DNA from: Pedomonas mirosovicensis
Lineage (GTDB): Bacteria > Pseudomonadota > Alphaproteobacteria > Sphingomonadales > Sphingomonadaceae
Direction: 5' to 3'
Assembly: GCF_022569295.1 (NCBI RefSeq)
Contig: NZ_JAKFIA010000001.1
Location: 1,565,001-1,629,000 of the forward strand
DNA: 64,000 bases
In this document: piece after piece, positions 36,837 to 45,887 of the stretch
Layout: the number at the start of each line of letters is the position of its first letter
Numbering within the stretch: the first letter of the stretch is position 1
Notes under the pieces: generated by a model
Database searches by the model: none
What the model saw: the letters and a program-made list of their open reading frames with translations, nothing else
What the model was told of the DNA's origin: nothing
Program-made: the position numbers and the translations under genes

Positions 36837-38516
36837 ATGTTCCGCGCGACCGGCCTTTTGACCGCGACAGCCATCCTGAGTTCGACAGCCCTGGGCCTGT
36901 GCCTGACGGGCGCTGGCTTTTCCGCCCAGGCTGCGACGCTGGGGCAGGCGATTTCGCCCGTCACCATTGGCGAGCATGTGAAGACTCTGGCGTCCGACGA
37001 ATTCGAGGGCCGCGCTCCGGCGACCAAGGGCGAGGAACTGACCGTCCGCTACATCGCTGACCAGATGGCCAAGGGCGGCATCAAGCCGGGCGGCGAGAAG
37101 GGCGGCTGGTTCCAGGCTGTGCCGATGGTGGAGAGCACCACGGCCCCGACGCCGCTCACCATCACCGGCGGCAAGCAGCCGATCACGCTGAACTACATCA
37201 ACGATCAGGTGATCTGGACCAAGCGCGTGCGCGAGCAGGTGAAGCTTGAGAATTCCGACCTGGTGTTCGTCGGCTACGGCATCGACGCGCCGGAGTGGAA
37301 CTGGAACGACTACGCCGGGCTCGACGTGAAGGGCAAGACGGTGGTCGTGCTGGTGAACGATCCGGGTTTTGCGACGCAGGACCCCAAGCTGTTCAACGGC
37401 AAGACCATGACCTACTACGGCCGCTGGACCTACAAGTATGAGGAAGCGGCCCGCAAGGGCGCGGCGGGCGTGCTCATCATCCACGATACCGCCCCGGCCG
37501 CCTATCCGTGGGATGTGGTCAAGACCAGCTGGACCGGCCCGCAGCTGGACATCGCCCACGACAACGACGGCATGGACCGCGCCGCCGTTGAAGGCTGGCT
37601 CACCAACGACGCCGCCCAGCGCCTGTTCGCGAGCGCCGGGCTCGACTACAAGGCGCTCGTCGCCGCTGCCGCCAAGCCGGGCTTCAAGGCCGTGGACATG
37701 GGCGATCTCAAGGTCTCGGCAACGCTCAACAACACCATTCGCCGGTCTGCTTCCCAGAACGTGGTCGGCATCGTCCCCGGCACCAAGCGGCCGGACGAGT
37801 ACATCCTCTACACCGCCCACTGGGACCATATCGGCCGCTGCACGGCGGACGAGACCGGCGATGACATCTGCAACGGCGCGGTGGACAACGCCACCGGCAT
37901 CGCCGGCCTGATCGAGATTGGCAAGCGGTTTGCCGCCGCCAAGCCGGAGCGCTCGGTGGTGCTGCTGGCCGTCACCGGCGAGGAGTCCGGCCTGCTCGGC
38001 TCCAAGTTCTATGCCGCCAACCCGCTCTATCCGCTGCCCAAGACGGTGGCCGGCTTCAATATGGACGCGCTCAGCACCTTCGGTCGCACCCGCGACGTGG
38101 TGGTGGTCGGCACCGGCAAGTCCGAGCTGGAGCCGCTTCTGAAGAAGCACGCCGCCATGCAGGGCCGCGTCCTCGTGCCGGAGCCCAAGCCGGAGGCCGG
38201 TTCCTACTACCGCTCCGACCACTTCGAGCTGGCCAAGGTGGGCGTGCCGATGCTCTACGCCGACAGCGGCGTTGACGTGGTCGGCAAGGGGCCGGAGTGG
38301 GGCCGCCAGCAGTCTGCCCGCTATGTGGCGCACGATTACCACAAGCCGTCCGATGAAGTGACGCCGGATATGGACTTTTCCGGCACGGCGGAAGATGCGG
38401 AGCTGCTGTTCCAGACCGGTCTGGACCTTGCGAATTCGGGCCAGTGGCCCAAGTGGTTGCCGAGCGCCGAGTTTGGCGCGGCGCGCGAAGCGTCTCTCAA
38501 GGGAGCGAGTAAGTGA
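36837..38516 (+). CDS. M28 family metallopeptidase, exported
   Basis: Zinc aminopeptidase-like protein of 559 residues with a signal peptide (cleavage near FSAQAA, residue 32). A PA-type insert domain (about 140-250) interrupts the catalytic domain. The five M28 metal and catalytic positions are visible: TAHWDHIG (His), GAVDNATG (bridging Asp), VTGEESGLLGS (Glu-Glu), FNMDALS (Asp) and YHKPSDE (final His). It probably cuts N-terminal residues from peptides in the periplasm. ATG 36837 follows AAAAGAGG. Downstream of a CIRCE-like element, so it may be heat-inducible. Its TGA overlaps the aguA start (TGATG), a surprising coupling with agmatine deiminase. Confidence 0.9.
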   Translation: MFRATGLLTATAILSSTALGLCLTGAGFSAQAATLGQAISPVTIGEHVKTLASDEFEGRAPATKGEELTVRYIADQMAKGGIKPGGEKGGWFQAVPMVESTTAPTPLTITGGKQPITLNYINDQVIWTKRVREQVKLENSDLVFVGYGIDAPEWNWNDYAGLDVKGKTVVVLVNDPGFATQDPKLFNGKTMTYYGRWTYKYEEAARKGAAGVLIIHDTAPAAYPWDVVKTSWTGPQLDIAHDNDGMDRAAVEGWLTNDAAQRLFASAGLDYKALVAAAAKPGFKAVDMGDLKVSATLNNTIRRSASQNVVGIVPGTKRPDEYILYTAHWDHIGRCTADETGDDICNGAVDNATGIAGLIEIGKRFAAAKPERSVVLLAVTGEESGLLGSKFYAANPLYPLPKTVAGFNMDALSTFGRTRDVVVVGTGKSELEPLLKKHAAMQGRVLVPEPKPEAGSYYRSDHFELAKVGVPMLYADSGVDVVGKGPEWGRQQSARYVAHDYHKPSDEVTPDMDFSGTAEDAELLFQTGLDLANSGQWPKWLPSAEFGAAREASLKGASK

Positions 38517-39538
38517 TGCGTCAACCCGCCGAATGGGCGAAGCATGATGCAGTCTGGTCGGCATGGCCCAGCCATGCCGACCTGTGGGTCGAGGATCTGG
38601 AACCTGCGCGCGCGGAAGTCGCGGCGCTGTTCCATGCCATTGCGGACGTGGATCCGGCCACCGGCGCGCGTCGGGGCGAGCAGCTGAACATTCTCGTTGC
38701 CAACGAGGAAGCGAAGGCAAGTGCCGAGGCCGCGCTGGCGGGCACGGGGGCGATCCTGCATGCCATCCCCTTCGGGGATATCTGGCTGCGCGACACCGCG
38801 CCCATCTTCGTGGCAGGCGCTGAGGGCCTTGCCGCCCACGGCTTCCGCTTCAACGGCTGGGGTGGCAAGTATGTGCTGCCCTTCGATGATGCGGTGTCGG
38901 TTGCCGTCGGCAAGGCGTGCGGCCTGCCGTTCCGTGAGTTCGACTGGGTGCTGGAAGGCGGCTCGGTCGATGTGGACGGACAAGGCGCGGCGCTCACCAC
39001 CGAGCAGTGCCTCCTCAACACCAACCGCAACCCGAACCTCTCGCGCGAGCAGATCGAGCGGCACTTGGCCGAGCAGCTGGGCGTCGAGCGCATTCTCTGG
39101 CTGGGCGATGGTCTGGTGAACGACCACACGGACGGGCACATCGACAATCTGGCGCGCTTCGTCGCCCCCGGCGTCGTCGCGCTGCCCGAGGCGCGGGACG
39201 CGGACGACCCGAACCGCGACATTTTCGCCGATGCGCTGGCGCGCCTCAAGAAATACCCTGGAATTGAGGTCGTCACCTTCCCATCTGCGGGCCGGGTGGA
39301 GAATGAGGACGGCGAGGTGATCCCGGCGTCCTACTCCAACTTCTACATCGCCAACACGACCGTCGTCGTGCCCGTCTACGGCACGAAGTGGGACGATGCG
39401 GCGGTGGAGGCCATCGGCAAGCTGTTCCCCGGCCGCAAGGCCGTGGGCCTGCGGGCGGACCACATCCTCACCGGCGGCGGCTCGTTCCACTGCATCACGC
39501 AGCAGGTGCCGAGCTTCCCCGTGGTGGACGGCAAGTAA
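38516..39538 (+). CDS. aguA: agmatine deiminase
   Basis: Hydrolyses agmatine to N-carbamoylputrescine and ammonia. 340 residues from ATG 38516 (a GTG sits three bases earlier). Pentein-fold motifs: AEWAKHDAVWSAWPSH at the start, FGDIWLRDTAPIF, FNGWGGKY, LEGGSVDVDG, NDHTDGHIDN and the catalytic Cys in GGGSFHCITQQ near the end. It overlaps the M28 gene stop and is followed by aguB after 25 bp, so the three genes form an operon. The next step, AguB, is thus made together with it. Confidence 0.96.
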   Translation: MRQPAEWAKHDAVWSAWPSHADLWVEDLEPARAEVAALFHAIADVDPATGARRGEQLNILVANEEAKASAEAALAGTGAILHAIPFGDIWLRDTAPIFVAGAEGLAAHGFRFNGWGGKYVLPFDDAVSVAVGKACGLPFREFDWVLEGGSVDVDGQGAALTTEQCLLNTNRNPNLSREQIERHLAEQLGVERILWLGDGLVNDHTDGHIDNLARFVAPGVVALPEARDADDPNRDIFADALARLKKYPGIEVVTFPSAGRVENEDGEVIPASYSNFYIANTTVVVPVYGTKWDDAAVEAIGKLFPGRKAVGLRADHILTGGGSFHCITQQVPSFPVVDGK

Positions 39539-39563
39539 GCTAGGGAAAAGGGTCAATCAGCGA

Positions 39564-40415
39564 ATGACGCGTCAGATTACGGTTGCGGGGCTTCAGCTCG
39601 CCTTCACCGACGACATGAAGACGGACATTGCTGCCGTCGCCGCCCTCGTGCGCGAGGCGGCCCGTCAGGGCGGTCAGGTGATCCTTCCGCCCGAGCTGTT
39701 TCAGGGCCACTACTTCTGCAAGGACCAGCAGGAGGACTTCTTCTCCAAGGCTTACCCCGTGGAGGAGCATCCGGCTGTGCTGGAAATGCAGAAGCTGGCG
39801 AAGGAGCTGAAGGTCTATATCCCGACCTCGATCTACGAGCGGGACGGCCACCACTATTACAACTCCCTCGCCATGATTGACGACGAGGGCGGGATCATGG
39901 GCGTCTACCGCAAGAGCCACATCCCCGATGGGCCGGGCTATCAGGAGAAGTTCTACTTCCGCCCCGGCAACACCGGCTTCAAGGTGTGGAAGACGCGCCA
40001 CGGCACCGTCGGCGTCGGCATCTGCTGGGACCAGTGGTATCCCGAGTGCGCCCGCGCCATGATGCTGCAAGGCGCGGAGGTGCTGATGTACCCCACCGCC
40101 ATTGGCTCCGAGCCGCATGACGCGGAGCTGGACACCAGCGCCCTGTGGCAGCGCGCCCAGATCGGCCACGCCGTCTCCAACGTCGTTCCGGTGGTTGCGG
40201 CCAACCGCATCGGCGATGAGTGCGGCCAGCACTTCTACGGCCACAGCTTCGTCGCCAGCCACCGTGGCGACAAGGTCTCCGAACTCGGCGACGGCGAGAC
40301 CGGCGTCGTCATCGGCACCTTCGACCTCGATTTGATCCAGAAGCACCGCTACGCCTTCGGATTTTTCCGCGATCGGCGGCCGGAGCTCTATGGCCGTTTA
40401 ACACAAGACATCTAG
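39564..40415 (+). CDS. aguB: N-carbamoylputrescine amidase
   Basis: Nitrilase-superfamily amidase, 283 residues, converting N-carbamoylputrescine to putrescine, CO2 and ammonia. Catalytic triad: Glu in LPPELFQGHYF, Lys in YRKSHIPDGPGYQEKF, Cys in GICWDQWYPE. PTAIGSEP and the C-terminal FFRDRRPELYG are family signatures. Start ATG 39564. With aguA it completes the arginine-derived agmatine route to putrescine; putrescine could then enter the PuuB/PuuD-like steps encoded at 44.5-46.6 kb. No frameshift despite several GC runs. Confidence 0.96.
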   Translation: MTRQITVAGLQLAFTDDMKTDIAAVAALVREAARQGGQVILPPELFQGHYFCKDQQEDFFSKAYPVEEHPAVLEMQKLAKELKVYIPTSIYERDGHHYYNSLAMIDDEGGIMGVYRKSHIPDGPGYQEKFYFRPGNTGFKVWKTRHGTVGVGICWDQWYPECARAMMLQGAEVLMYPTAIGSEPHDAELDTSALWQRAQIGHAVSNVVPVVAANRIGDECGQHFYGHSFVASHRGDKVSELGDGETGVVIGTFDLDLIQKHRYAFGFFRDRRPELYGRLTQDI

Positions 40416-40524
40416 TTATTACGGCGGAGGTGGGTTCAAGCCCGCTTCCCAATTGCCACGAGACTTGCCGCGCCTCCCGCAAAGGGGGCGCGGCTTTTTA
40501 TTATGTTATTGTTTTTATGAATAA

Positions 40525-40760
40525 TTTTACGCAGAAGGGTTTGGCCCCTCCGCACTCCCTTTCGTTTCTTCCGGCCGCACACGGGGCCGCCGTTGCGCCC
40601 TATTGAATGGGGAAAGGACGGGGGAGCAGGGGAAATATGCAGAAAATATCGAACGCCCCACCCGGAACAGGTAGGCATTTTAATGTGATAGACCGGCCCT
40701 GATGCAGGGCACGGCCCCTCTCAAATGAACGGGATGCAAGGGGGCAAGGCCCCCTGCAAA
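40525..40760. repeat. paired-hairpin intergenic element, copy F
   Basis: Convergent gap of 350 bp between aguB and the metallophosphoesterase gene. Left arm 40531-40553 (GCAGAAGGG-TTTGG-CCCCTCCGC, imperfect) then ACTCCCTTTCGTTTCTTCC. Right hairpin 40736-40757 (GCAAGGGGGC / GCCCCCTGC); on the minus strand it is followed by ATCCCGTTCATTTGAGAGG and GGGCCGTGCCC. An AT-rich stretch lies before the left arm (40490-40530). Confidence 0.65.
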
Positions 40761-40765
40761 TTTCC

Positions 40766-41620
40766 TTAGCCCTTCGTCGCCGCACCGGCGGGACCGACCG
40801 TGATGAGCCAGAAGTCGGGCGGCGCGCCGAGACGCAGCGGCAACATGCTGGTGCCGAGCCCGGCGGTGACGATGAGCGCCTTGTGCCCTTCGCGGATCAG
40901 GCCGCAGGCGTAGCGCTGGCCGTAGCGCGAGTGGGTAATCAGCGGCCCGAGCCCCGGCAGGGCGATCTGCCCGCAATGGGTGTGCCCCGCCACCGTCAGG
41001 CCGATCGTCGCGGGCAGGTCAGGGAAGACATCCGGGCTGTGGCTGAGCACCAGCTTCGCGCCCTTGAGGGCGGCGAGGGCTCGCGCGACCCTGGGCAGGT
41101 CGGCGTGACCGGTCACGTCGTCGTCAACCCCGCCGATGGCCAGCGGCCCGCGCTGCACGGCGGTGTTGGCGAGCACCGTAATGCCCCGGTGGCGCAGGGC
41201 CGTGCGGATGGCAGCCGCATCGACCCAGTAATCATGGTTGCCGAGCACCGCGACGGCGCCGAGCGGCGCATGCAACGCCCCGAGCGGGGCCGTGGCCTCC
41301 TCCGGCGTATAACGGCGGGTGGTGGTTTTCTTGTCGCTGAGGAAGTCCCCCGCAAGCAGAACAATGTCCGGCCGCAATCCGTTGATCCGGGCCACAACCC
41401 TGTCGAGGTGAGAGGGCGGCATGTCCGGCCCGGCGATGTGAATGTCCGAGACGAGGGCGATGCGGACCGGGGGCTGGCCCTTGGGCCAGTCCGCGAGGGT
41501 GAGGGAGGCGTGCCGCACCACGGGCGCGGACCGGGCCAGGCTGACCATGTGCCCAATCAGCAGCGCCAGCAGAATGACTGTCACGAGCGCGGCCCATTTG
41601 ATGAAACGCTGCTTCGTCAT
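40766..41620 (-). CDS. membrane-anchored calcineurin-like metallophosphoesterase
   Basis: About 284 residues starting MTKQRFIKWAAL; a start 36 bp upstream (41656) is possible. One N-terminal membrane helix (VTVILLALLIGHMVSL), then a periplasmic-side or cytoplasmic catalytic domain with all metallophosphoesterase blocks: SDIHIAG, AGDFLSD, GNHDYW, LSHSPD and GHTHCGQIALPG. The architecture resembles YkuE/YaeI-type phosphodiesterases, some of which act on lipid or cell-wall phosphodiesters. Substrate unknown. Lies between aguB and the HAD gene; the 224-bp gap to the HAD gene upstream argues against tight coupling. Confidence 0.88.
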   Translation of the reverse strand: MTKQRFIKWAALVTVILLALLIGHMVSLARSAPVVRHASLTLADWPKGQPPVRIALVSDIHIAGPDMPPSHLDRVVARINGLRPDIVLLAGDFLSDKKTTTRRYTPEEATAPLGALHAPLGAVAVLGNHDYWVDAAAIRTALRHRGITVLANTAVQRGPLAIGGVDDDVTGHADLPRVARALAALKGAKLVLSHSPDVFPDLPATIGLTVAGHTHCGQIALPGLGPLITHSRYGQRYACGLIREGHKALIVTAGLGTSMLPLRLGAPPDFWLITVGPAGAATKG

Positions 41621-41844
41621 TGGGCCGGGGCTGCGCTGAGACTGGTGGCGCGGCATAATGTTATGAAACAATAAACTCGCGTAACGCATTGATAACTTTG
41701 CAATAGCAATTAAGTGGCAATGCGCGATGCCTAGCATGGCGCGCGTCCCGCCGAACACATGGAAGCGGTGAACGGCGCTGGCTGTCAGACCGGCGTCGCA
41801 CCAAGGCAATCCAAAGCCGGGCGCGGATCAGGCCCAGATGCGGA

Positions 41845-42525
41845 TCAGGCGCTGGCGCGGATATCCTCAAGCAGCGCGGGCAGGGCACGCATGTCGTCGA
41901 AGGTGAGAAGCGCGCCCTCGGCCAGCAGCTTGGCGTCCGGCTTTTGCCCGGCGTGGGTTGCGCCGGTGAAGCCCAGCACCCGCATTCCGGCGGATCGCGC
42001 GGCGCGCAGGCCGGGCACGCTGTCTTCGATGACGAGGCAGTCCCCAGGGGCGACGCCCATGTGCTCGGCCGCATAAAGGTAGAGGTCCGGCGCGGGCTTG
42101 CCCCGCTTCACCTGTGAAATGCTGAAGATGTTGGGCGCGAACTGGTCATAGAGGCCCACGTGGCGCAGCTTCATGTCCAGCATTCCGGCGGCGCTGTTGG
42201 AGGCGACGCCCTTGGGCAGGTCGATGCCGGTCACCACCTCGACCACCCCATCGATGGGCTGGAGCTTGTAGCGGTAGATATCGGTAATGGTGGCCTTGTA
42301 GCGGTCATCGTAGTCGGGGGGCAGGGGGCGGCCCCAATCCGCCGCGATCACGTCATACATCTGGTATTCCGAGAGGCCCTGGAAGCGGCGCAGCGCCTCC
42401 TCCGGGGTGATCGGGTAGCCAATGGCCGTCAGCGCCTTCGCATGGGCTTCGCTGCTCAGCACCTCGCTGTCAACGAGAACGCCATCGCAGTCGAAGATGA
42501 TCGCAGTCGGTGGGGAAATTTTCAT
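41845..42525 (-). CDS. HAD-superfamily phosphatase (subfamily IA)
   Basis: 226-residue soluble HAD hydrolase. Motif I FDCDGVLVDSE (nucleophile and acid Asp), motif II in GVASNSAAGML, motif III Lys in KRGKPAPDLYLYAAE and motif IV in CLVIEDSVPGLRAARSAGM. The helical cap sits between residues 15 and 85 (type C1), as in phosphoglycolate phosphatases and beta-phosphoglucomutases. Small sugar phosphate or phosphoglycolate substrates are likely; there is no context to choose between them. Start ATG 42525. Confidence 0.9.
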   Translation of the reverse strand: MKISPPTAIIFDCDGVLVDSEVLSSEAHAKALTAIGYPITPEEALRRFQGLSEYQMYDVIAADWGRPLPPDYDDRYKATITDIYRYKLQPIDGVVEVVTGIDLPKGVASNSAAGMLDMKLRHVGLYDQFAPNIFSISQVKRGKPAPDLYLYAAEHMGVAPGDCLVIEDSVPGLRAARSAGMRVLGFTGATHAGQKPDAKLLAEGALLTFDDMRALPALLEDIRASA

Positions 42526-42634
42526 GGAGCGACATTAGCCCTTCACGCCAAATAAACCAAAACGTTTTAATTAATAGAAGTTATGCATACGCCGCATGGA
42601 ACGGGTGGCGGCGTGGTTTCTTTCCGCCCAAACG

Positions 42635-42672
42635 GAAGAAGCCGCGCCTCATTGCTGAGGCACGGCTTCTTC
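42635..42672 (-). terminator. terminator hairpin of fumarase
   Basis: GAAGAAGCCG and CGGCTTCTTC form the outer stem, with an inner CGCCTCA / TGAGGCA stem. On the minus strand it is followed by CGTTTGG. It starts 26 bp after the stop. Confidence 0.65.
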
Positions 42673-42697
42673 GCGGTTGCCGAAAGGCGGGGAGGGC

Positions 42698-44221
42698 TTA
42701 CGCCAGTTCCACTTCCTTCTTGGCGATCTTCTCGCGCCACACCAGCGGGCCGGTGTGGTGGACGCTCTCGCCGGTCGAGTCGACGGCGACGGTGACGGGC
42801 ATGTCCTCGACCTCGAACTCGTAGATGGCTTCCATGCCGAGGTCTTCGAAGGCGACGACGCGGCTGTTCTTGATCGCCTTGGAGACGAGGTAGGCTGCGC
42901 CGCCCACGGCCATCAGGTAGGCCGCCTTGTGCTTCTTGATGGACTCGATGGCGACCGGCCCGCGCTCGGCCTTGCCCACCATGGCGATGAGGCCGGTTTG
43001 CTCCAGCATCATGTCGGTGAACTTGTCCATGCGGGTGGCGGTGGTGGGGCCGGCCGGGCCGACCACCTCGTCGCGCACCGGGTCGACCGGGCCGACGTAG
43101 TAGATCACCCGGTTGCGGAAATCGACGCCCTCGGGCAGCCCCTGGCCGCTGGCCAGCAGCTCCTGAATGCGCTTGTGGGCGGCGTCGCGCCCCGTGAGCA
43201 TCTTGCCGTTCAGCAGCAGGCGCTCGCCCGGCTTCCAGCTCGCCACTTCCTCCGGCGTCAGGGTGTCGAGGTTCACCCGGCGGGCGGAGGGGGAGGCCGT
43301 CCACTGCACCTTCGGCCACTCGTCCAGCTTCGGGCGCTCCAGATAGGCCGGGCCGTTGCCGGTCAGCGTGAAGTGGGCGTGGCGGGTGGCCGCGCAGTTG
43401 GGGATCATCGCCACCGGCTTGGAGGCCGCGTGGGTCGGGTAGTCGTGAATCTTCACGTCGAGCACGGTTGAAAGGCCGCCAAGCCCTTGCGCGCCGATGC
43501 CCAGCGCATTCACCTTGTCGAAGATCTCGATGCGGAGTTCCTCGATCTTCGTGCGCGGGCCGCGGGCCTTCAGCTCGGCCATGTCGATCGGCTCCATGAG
43601 CGATTCCTTGGCCAGCAGCATGGCCTTTTCGGCCGAGCCGCCGATGCCGATGCCGAGCATGCCCGGCGGGCACCAGCCCGCGCCCATCAGCGGCACGGTC
43701 TTCAGCACCCACTCGACGATATCATCGGAGGGGTTCAGCATCACGAACTTGGACTTGTTCTCCGAGCCGCCGCCCTTGGCCGCCACGGCGATTTCCACAT
43801 GGTCGCCCGGCACGATCTGGGTGTGGATGACGGCGGGGGTGTTGTCGTGGGTGTTCTTGCGGCCGAAGGCGGGGTCGGCGACGATCGAGGCGCGCAGGCG
43901 GTTTTCGGGGTGCATGTAGGCGCGGCGCACGCCCTCGTTGATCATGTCCTCGAGGCTCATGGTCGCATCCCAGCGGACGTTCATGCCCACCTTCACGAAG
44001 ACGACGACAAGGCCGGTGTCCTGGCAGATGGGGCGCAGGCCTTCGGCGCACATGCGGCTGTTGGTGAGGATCTGCGCGATGGCGTCCTTGGCGGCCGGGG
44101 ACTGCTCCAGCTCGTAGGCGCGGCCCAGCGCCCGGATGTAATCCATCGGGTGGAAGTAGGAGATGTACTGGAGGGCGTCGGCGACGGACTCGATGACGTC
44201 GTCCTGGCGAATTACGGTCAT
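42698..44221 (-). CDS. fumA: class I fumarate hydratase (4Fe-4S)
   Basis: TCA-cycle fumarase of the iron-sulfur type, 507 residues, interconverting fumarate and L-malate. Three Cys that would ligate the cluster appear as ICQDTG, GAGWCPPGM and IPNCAATRH. Other signatures: GGGSENKSKFVML, the C-terminal domain starting near VNLDTLTPEEVASWKPGE, YYVGPVDP and VVGPAGPTTATRMDKFTDMML. The single polypeptide contains both alpha and beta halves. Class I enzymes are oxygen sensitive, so a class II enzyme might exist elsewhere in the genome. Start MTVIRQDDVIESV. Confidence 0.96.
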   Translation of the reverse strand: MTVIRQDDVIESVADALQYISYFHPMDYIRALGRAYELEQSPAAKDAIAQILTNSRMCAEGLRPICQDTGLVVVFVKVGMNVRWDATMSLEDMINEGVRRAYMHPENRLRASIVADPAFGRKNTHDNTPAVIHTQIVPGDHVEIAVAAKGGGSENKSKFVMLNPSDDIVEWVLKTVPLMGAGWCPPGMLGIGIGGSAEKAMLLAKESLMEPIDMAELKARGPRTKIEELRIEIFDKVNALGIGAQGLGGLSTVLDVKIHDYPTHAASKPVAMIPNCAATRHAHFTLTGNGPAYLERPKLDEWPKVQWTASPSARRVNLDTLTPEEVASWKPGERLLLNGKMLTGRDAAHKRIQELLASGQGLPEGVDFRNRVIYYVGPVDPVRDEVVGPAGPTTATRMDKFTDMMLEQTGLIAMVGKAERGPVAIESIKKHKAAYLMAVGGAAYLVSKAIKNSRVVAFEDLGMEAIYEFEVEDMPVTVAVDSTGESVHHTGPLVWREKIAKKEVELA

Positions 44222-44372
44222 TGCAAGATCCTCGAACTCAATTCAGCTCGGCGCGAACGGCACAGCTTCGCGTCGCCCATGCCTTTGCTCTTCTTGGCCG
44301 CGCCCGTCAAACATCATTTGAGGGCGGGAAGGCAGCGCGCGGCAGGGTCTTAAGACCAAAAAACACTGACGA

Positions 44373-44421
44373 CATATGTGCTTAATGGTTGTATATTTGG
44401 TAGCAACGTTATCATATGTGC
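44373..44421 (+). promoter_or_regulatory. direct repeats CATATGTGC spaced 40 bp
   Basis: Two identical copies (44373-44381 and 44413-44421) exactly 40 bp apart, about four helical turns, in an AT-rich 273-bp divergent region between fumarase and the PuuB-like gene. A hairpin CCAGCC-GGGAAC-GGCTGG (44443-44460) follows in the presumed leader. Likely paired operator sites for a regulator of the polyamine genes. Confidence 0.45.
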
Positions 44422-44494
44422 ACAAAGTTGCCGGAATGCGTGCCAGCCGGGAACGGCTGGAGGATCAGGCTTTCGCCCCTTGCTCGGGATCGCC

Positions 44495-45799
44495 ATGACA
44501 GTCAGCACTGAGGACACCGCGCACCTGCACGATTACCCGCAGTCCTACTTTGCGGCGACGGCCCATGTGGCCCCGTTCCGCCCGGCGCTGGAAGGCGTGA
44601 AGCAGGTGGACGTGTGCGTCATCGGCGGCGGCTATACCGGGCTGTCGACCGCGCTGCACGGGGCGGAGCGGGGTCTGTCGGTCGTGCTGCTGGAAGGCCG
44701 GCGCATCGGCTGGGGCGCGTCGGGGCTGAACGGCGGGCAGGTGATGCCCGGCTGGAGCCGCACCAGCCGCAGCCTCATTCAACAGTTCGGCGAGGCGAGG
44801 GCACGCCAGCTTTTCGCGCTTGCAACGGAAGCGGTCGAGCAGCTGTGGCTGCGGATCGGGCGGCACGCCATCGATTGCGAGGCCAACAAGGGGCACCTCA
44901 TCGCCGCCGCGACGGCCAGCGATATGGAAATGCTGGAAGCCGTGGTCGACTGCAGGAGCCAGCTGTTCGGCTACGGCCACAGCCGCCTGGTCGATCGGGA
45001 GACCGTCGCTCGCCTCACCGGCTCGGAAGCCTTTCACGGCGGCGTTCTGGATGCGGAAGGCGGCCATCTTCACCCGCTCAATCTGGCCCTCGGGCTGGCG
45101 CGAGCGGCGGAGGGCGCCGGCGCGCGCCTGCATGAGAACAGCCGGGTTGTCCGCCTGCGCCCGGCGGGCAGCCGGATGCTGGTGGAAACCCAGCGCGGCA
45201 AGGTGCTCACCAAGACCGTGGTGCTGGCCTGCGGGGCCCAGACCGGCAAGCTGCTGAACCGGGTGGAGCGGCGCACCGGGGCGCTCACCGCCTTTGCCGC
45301 CGCCACCGAGCCGCTGCCGAAGGACGTGGCGGCGACGCTGGTGAAGGATGGGCTGGCGGTGTGCGACACCCGCATGTCGGCGAACTATTTCCACCTGTCG
45401 CCGGATCGGCGGCTGCTATTCGGCGGTGGGGAGCGCTTCCGGCTCGACCCGGAGGAAGCGCCCGAGAGCATCGTCCGCCCCCGGCTGGAGAGTGTTTACC
45501 CGCACCTTGCGGGCGTGAAGCTGGATTATGCCTGGAGCGGGCTCGTCACCGTCACGTCGAGCCGGATGCCGGCCATCGGGCGGGAGGGCCCGGTGTTCTA
45601 TGCCGATGGCTATGCGGGGCAGGGCGTGGCGCTGGCCAACCTCATGGGCAAGCTCATCGTTGAGGCGATCGGCGGGGAGTGCAGCCGCTTCGAGCTGATT
45701 AGCCACCTGCCGAACCTGGCCGTGCCGGGCGGGCGCTGGCTGCGCCTGCCCATCTTCGCCGCCATCGGCGCGCTCGCTGCCTTGCGCGAGACCCACTGA
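44495..45799 (+). CDS. puuB: FAD-dependent oxidoreductase, gamma-glutamylputrescine oxidase-like
   Basis: 434-residue DAO-family flavoenzyme. FAD Rossmann motif VCVIGGGYTGLSTALHGAE at residues 38-57, then the PuuB/OrdL signature GWGASGLNGGQVMPGWS, an internal substrate domain, and the C-terminal FAD contacts (DYAWSGLVTVTSSRMPAIG, FYADGYAGQGVALANL). The next gene is a gamma-glutamyl-GABA hydrolase, which supports the PuuB assignment: oxidation of gamma-glutamylputrescine to gamma-glutamyl-aminobutyraldehyde. PuuA (ligase) and PuuC (dehydrogenase) are not in the window. Start ATG 44495. Specificity remains inferred, since OrdL relatives use other amines. Confidence 0.85.
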   Translation: MTVSTEDTAHLHDYPQSYFAATAHVAPFRPALEGVKQVDVCVIGGGYTGLSTALHGAERGLSVVLLEGRRIGWGASGLNGGQVMPGWSRTSRSLIQQFGEARARQLFALATEAVEQLWLRIGRHAIDCEANKGHLIAAATASDMEMLEAVVDCRSQLFGYGHSRLVDRETVARLTGSEAFHGGVLDAEGGHLHPLNLALGLARAAEGAGARLHENSRVVRLRPAGSRMLVETQRGKVLTKTVVLACGAQTGKLLNRVERRTGALTAFAAATEPLPKDVAATLVKDGLAVCDTRMSANYFHLSPDRRLLFGGGERFRLDPEEAPESIVRPRLESVYPHLAGVKLDYAWSGLVTVTSSRMPAIGREGPVFYADGYAGQGVALANLMGKLIVEAIGGECSRFELISHLPNLAVPGGRWLRLPIFAAIGALAALRETH

Positions 45800-45887
45800 G
45801 GCCTACTTCCGGCATATGCCGGAGCCCCGCGTGCGGGCTGGCGTTCCTCTCTTACGCGTCCATCCGCTTTTGATACGGGAGTCTCCC

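Noticed and set aside
36819-38720. A 633-codon minus-strand frame opposite the M28 peptidase
   Set aside because: His/Arg/Gly-rich, no ribosome site, and fully antisense to an intact metallopeptidase gene.
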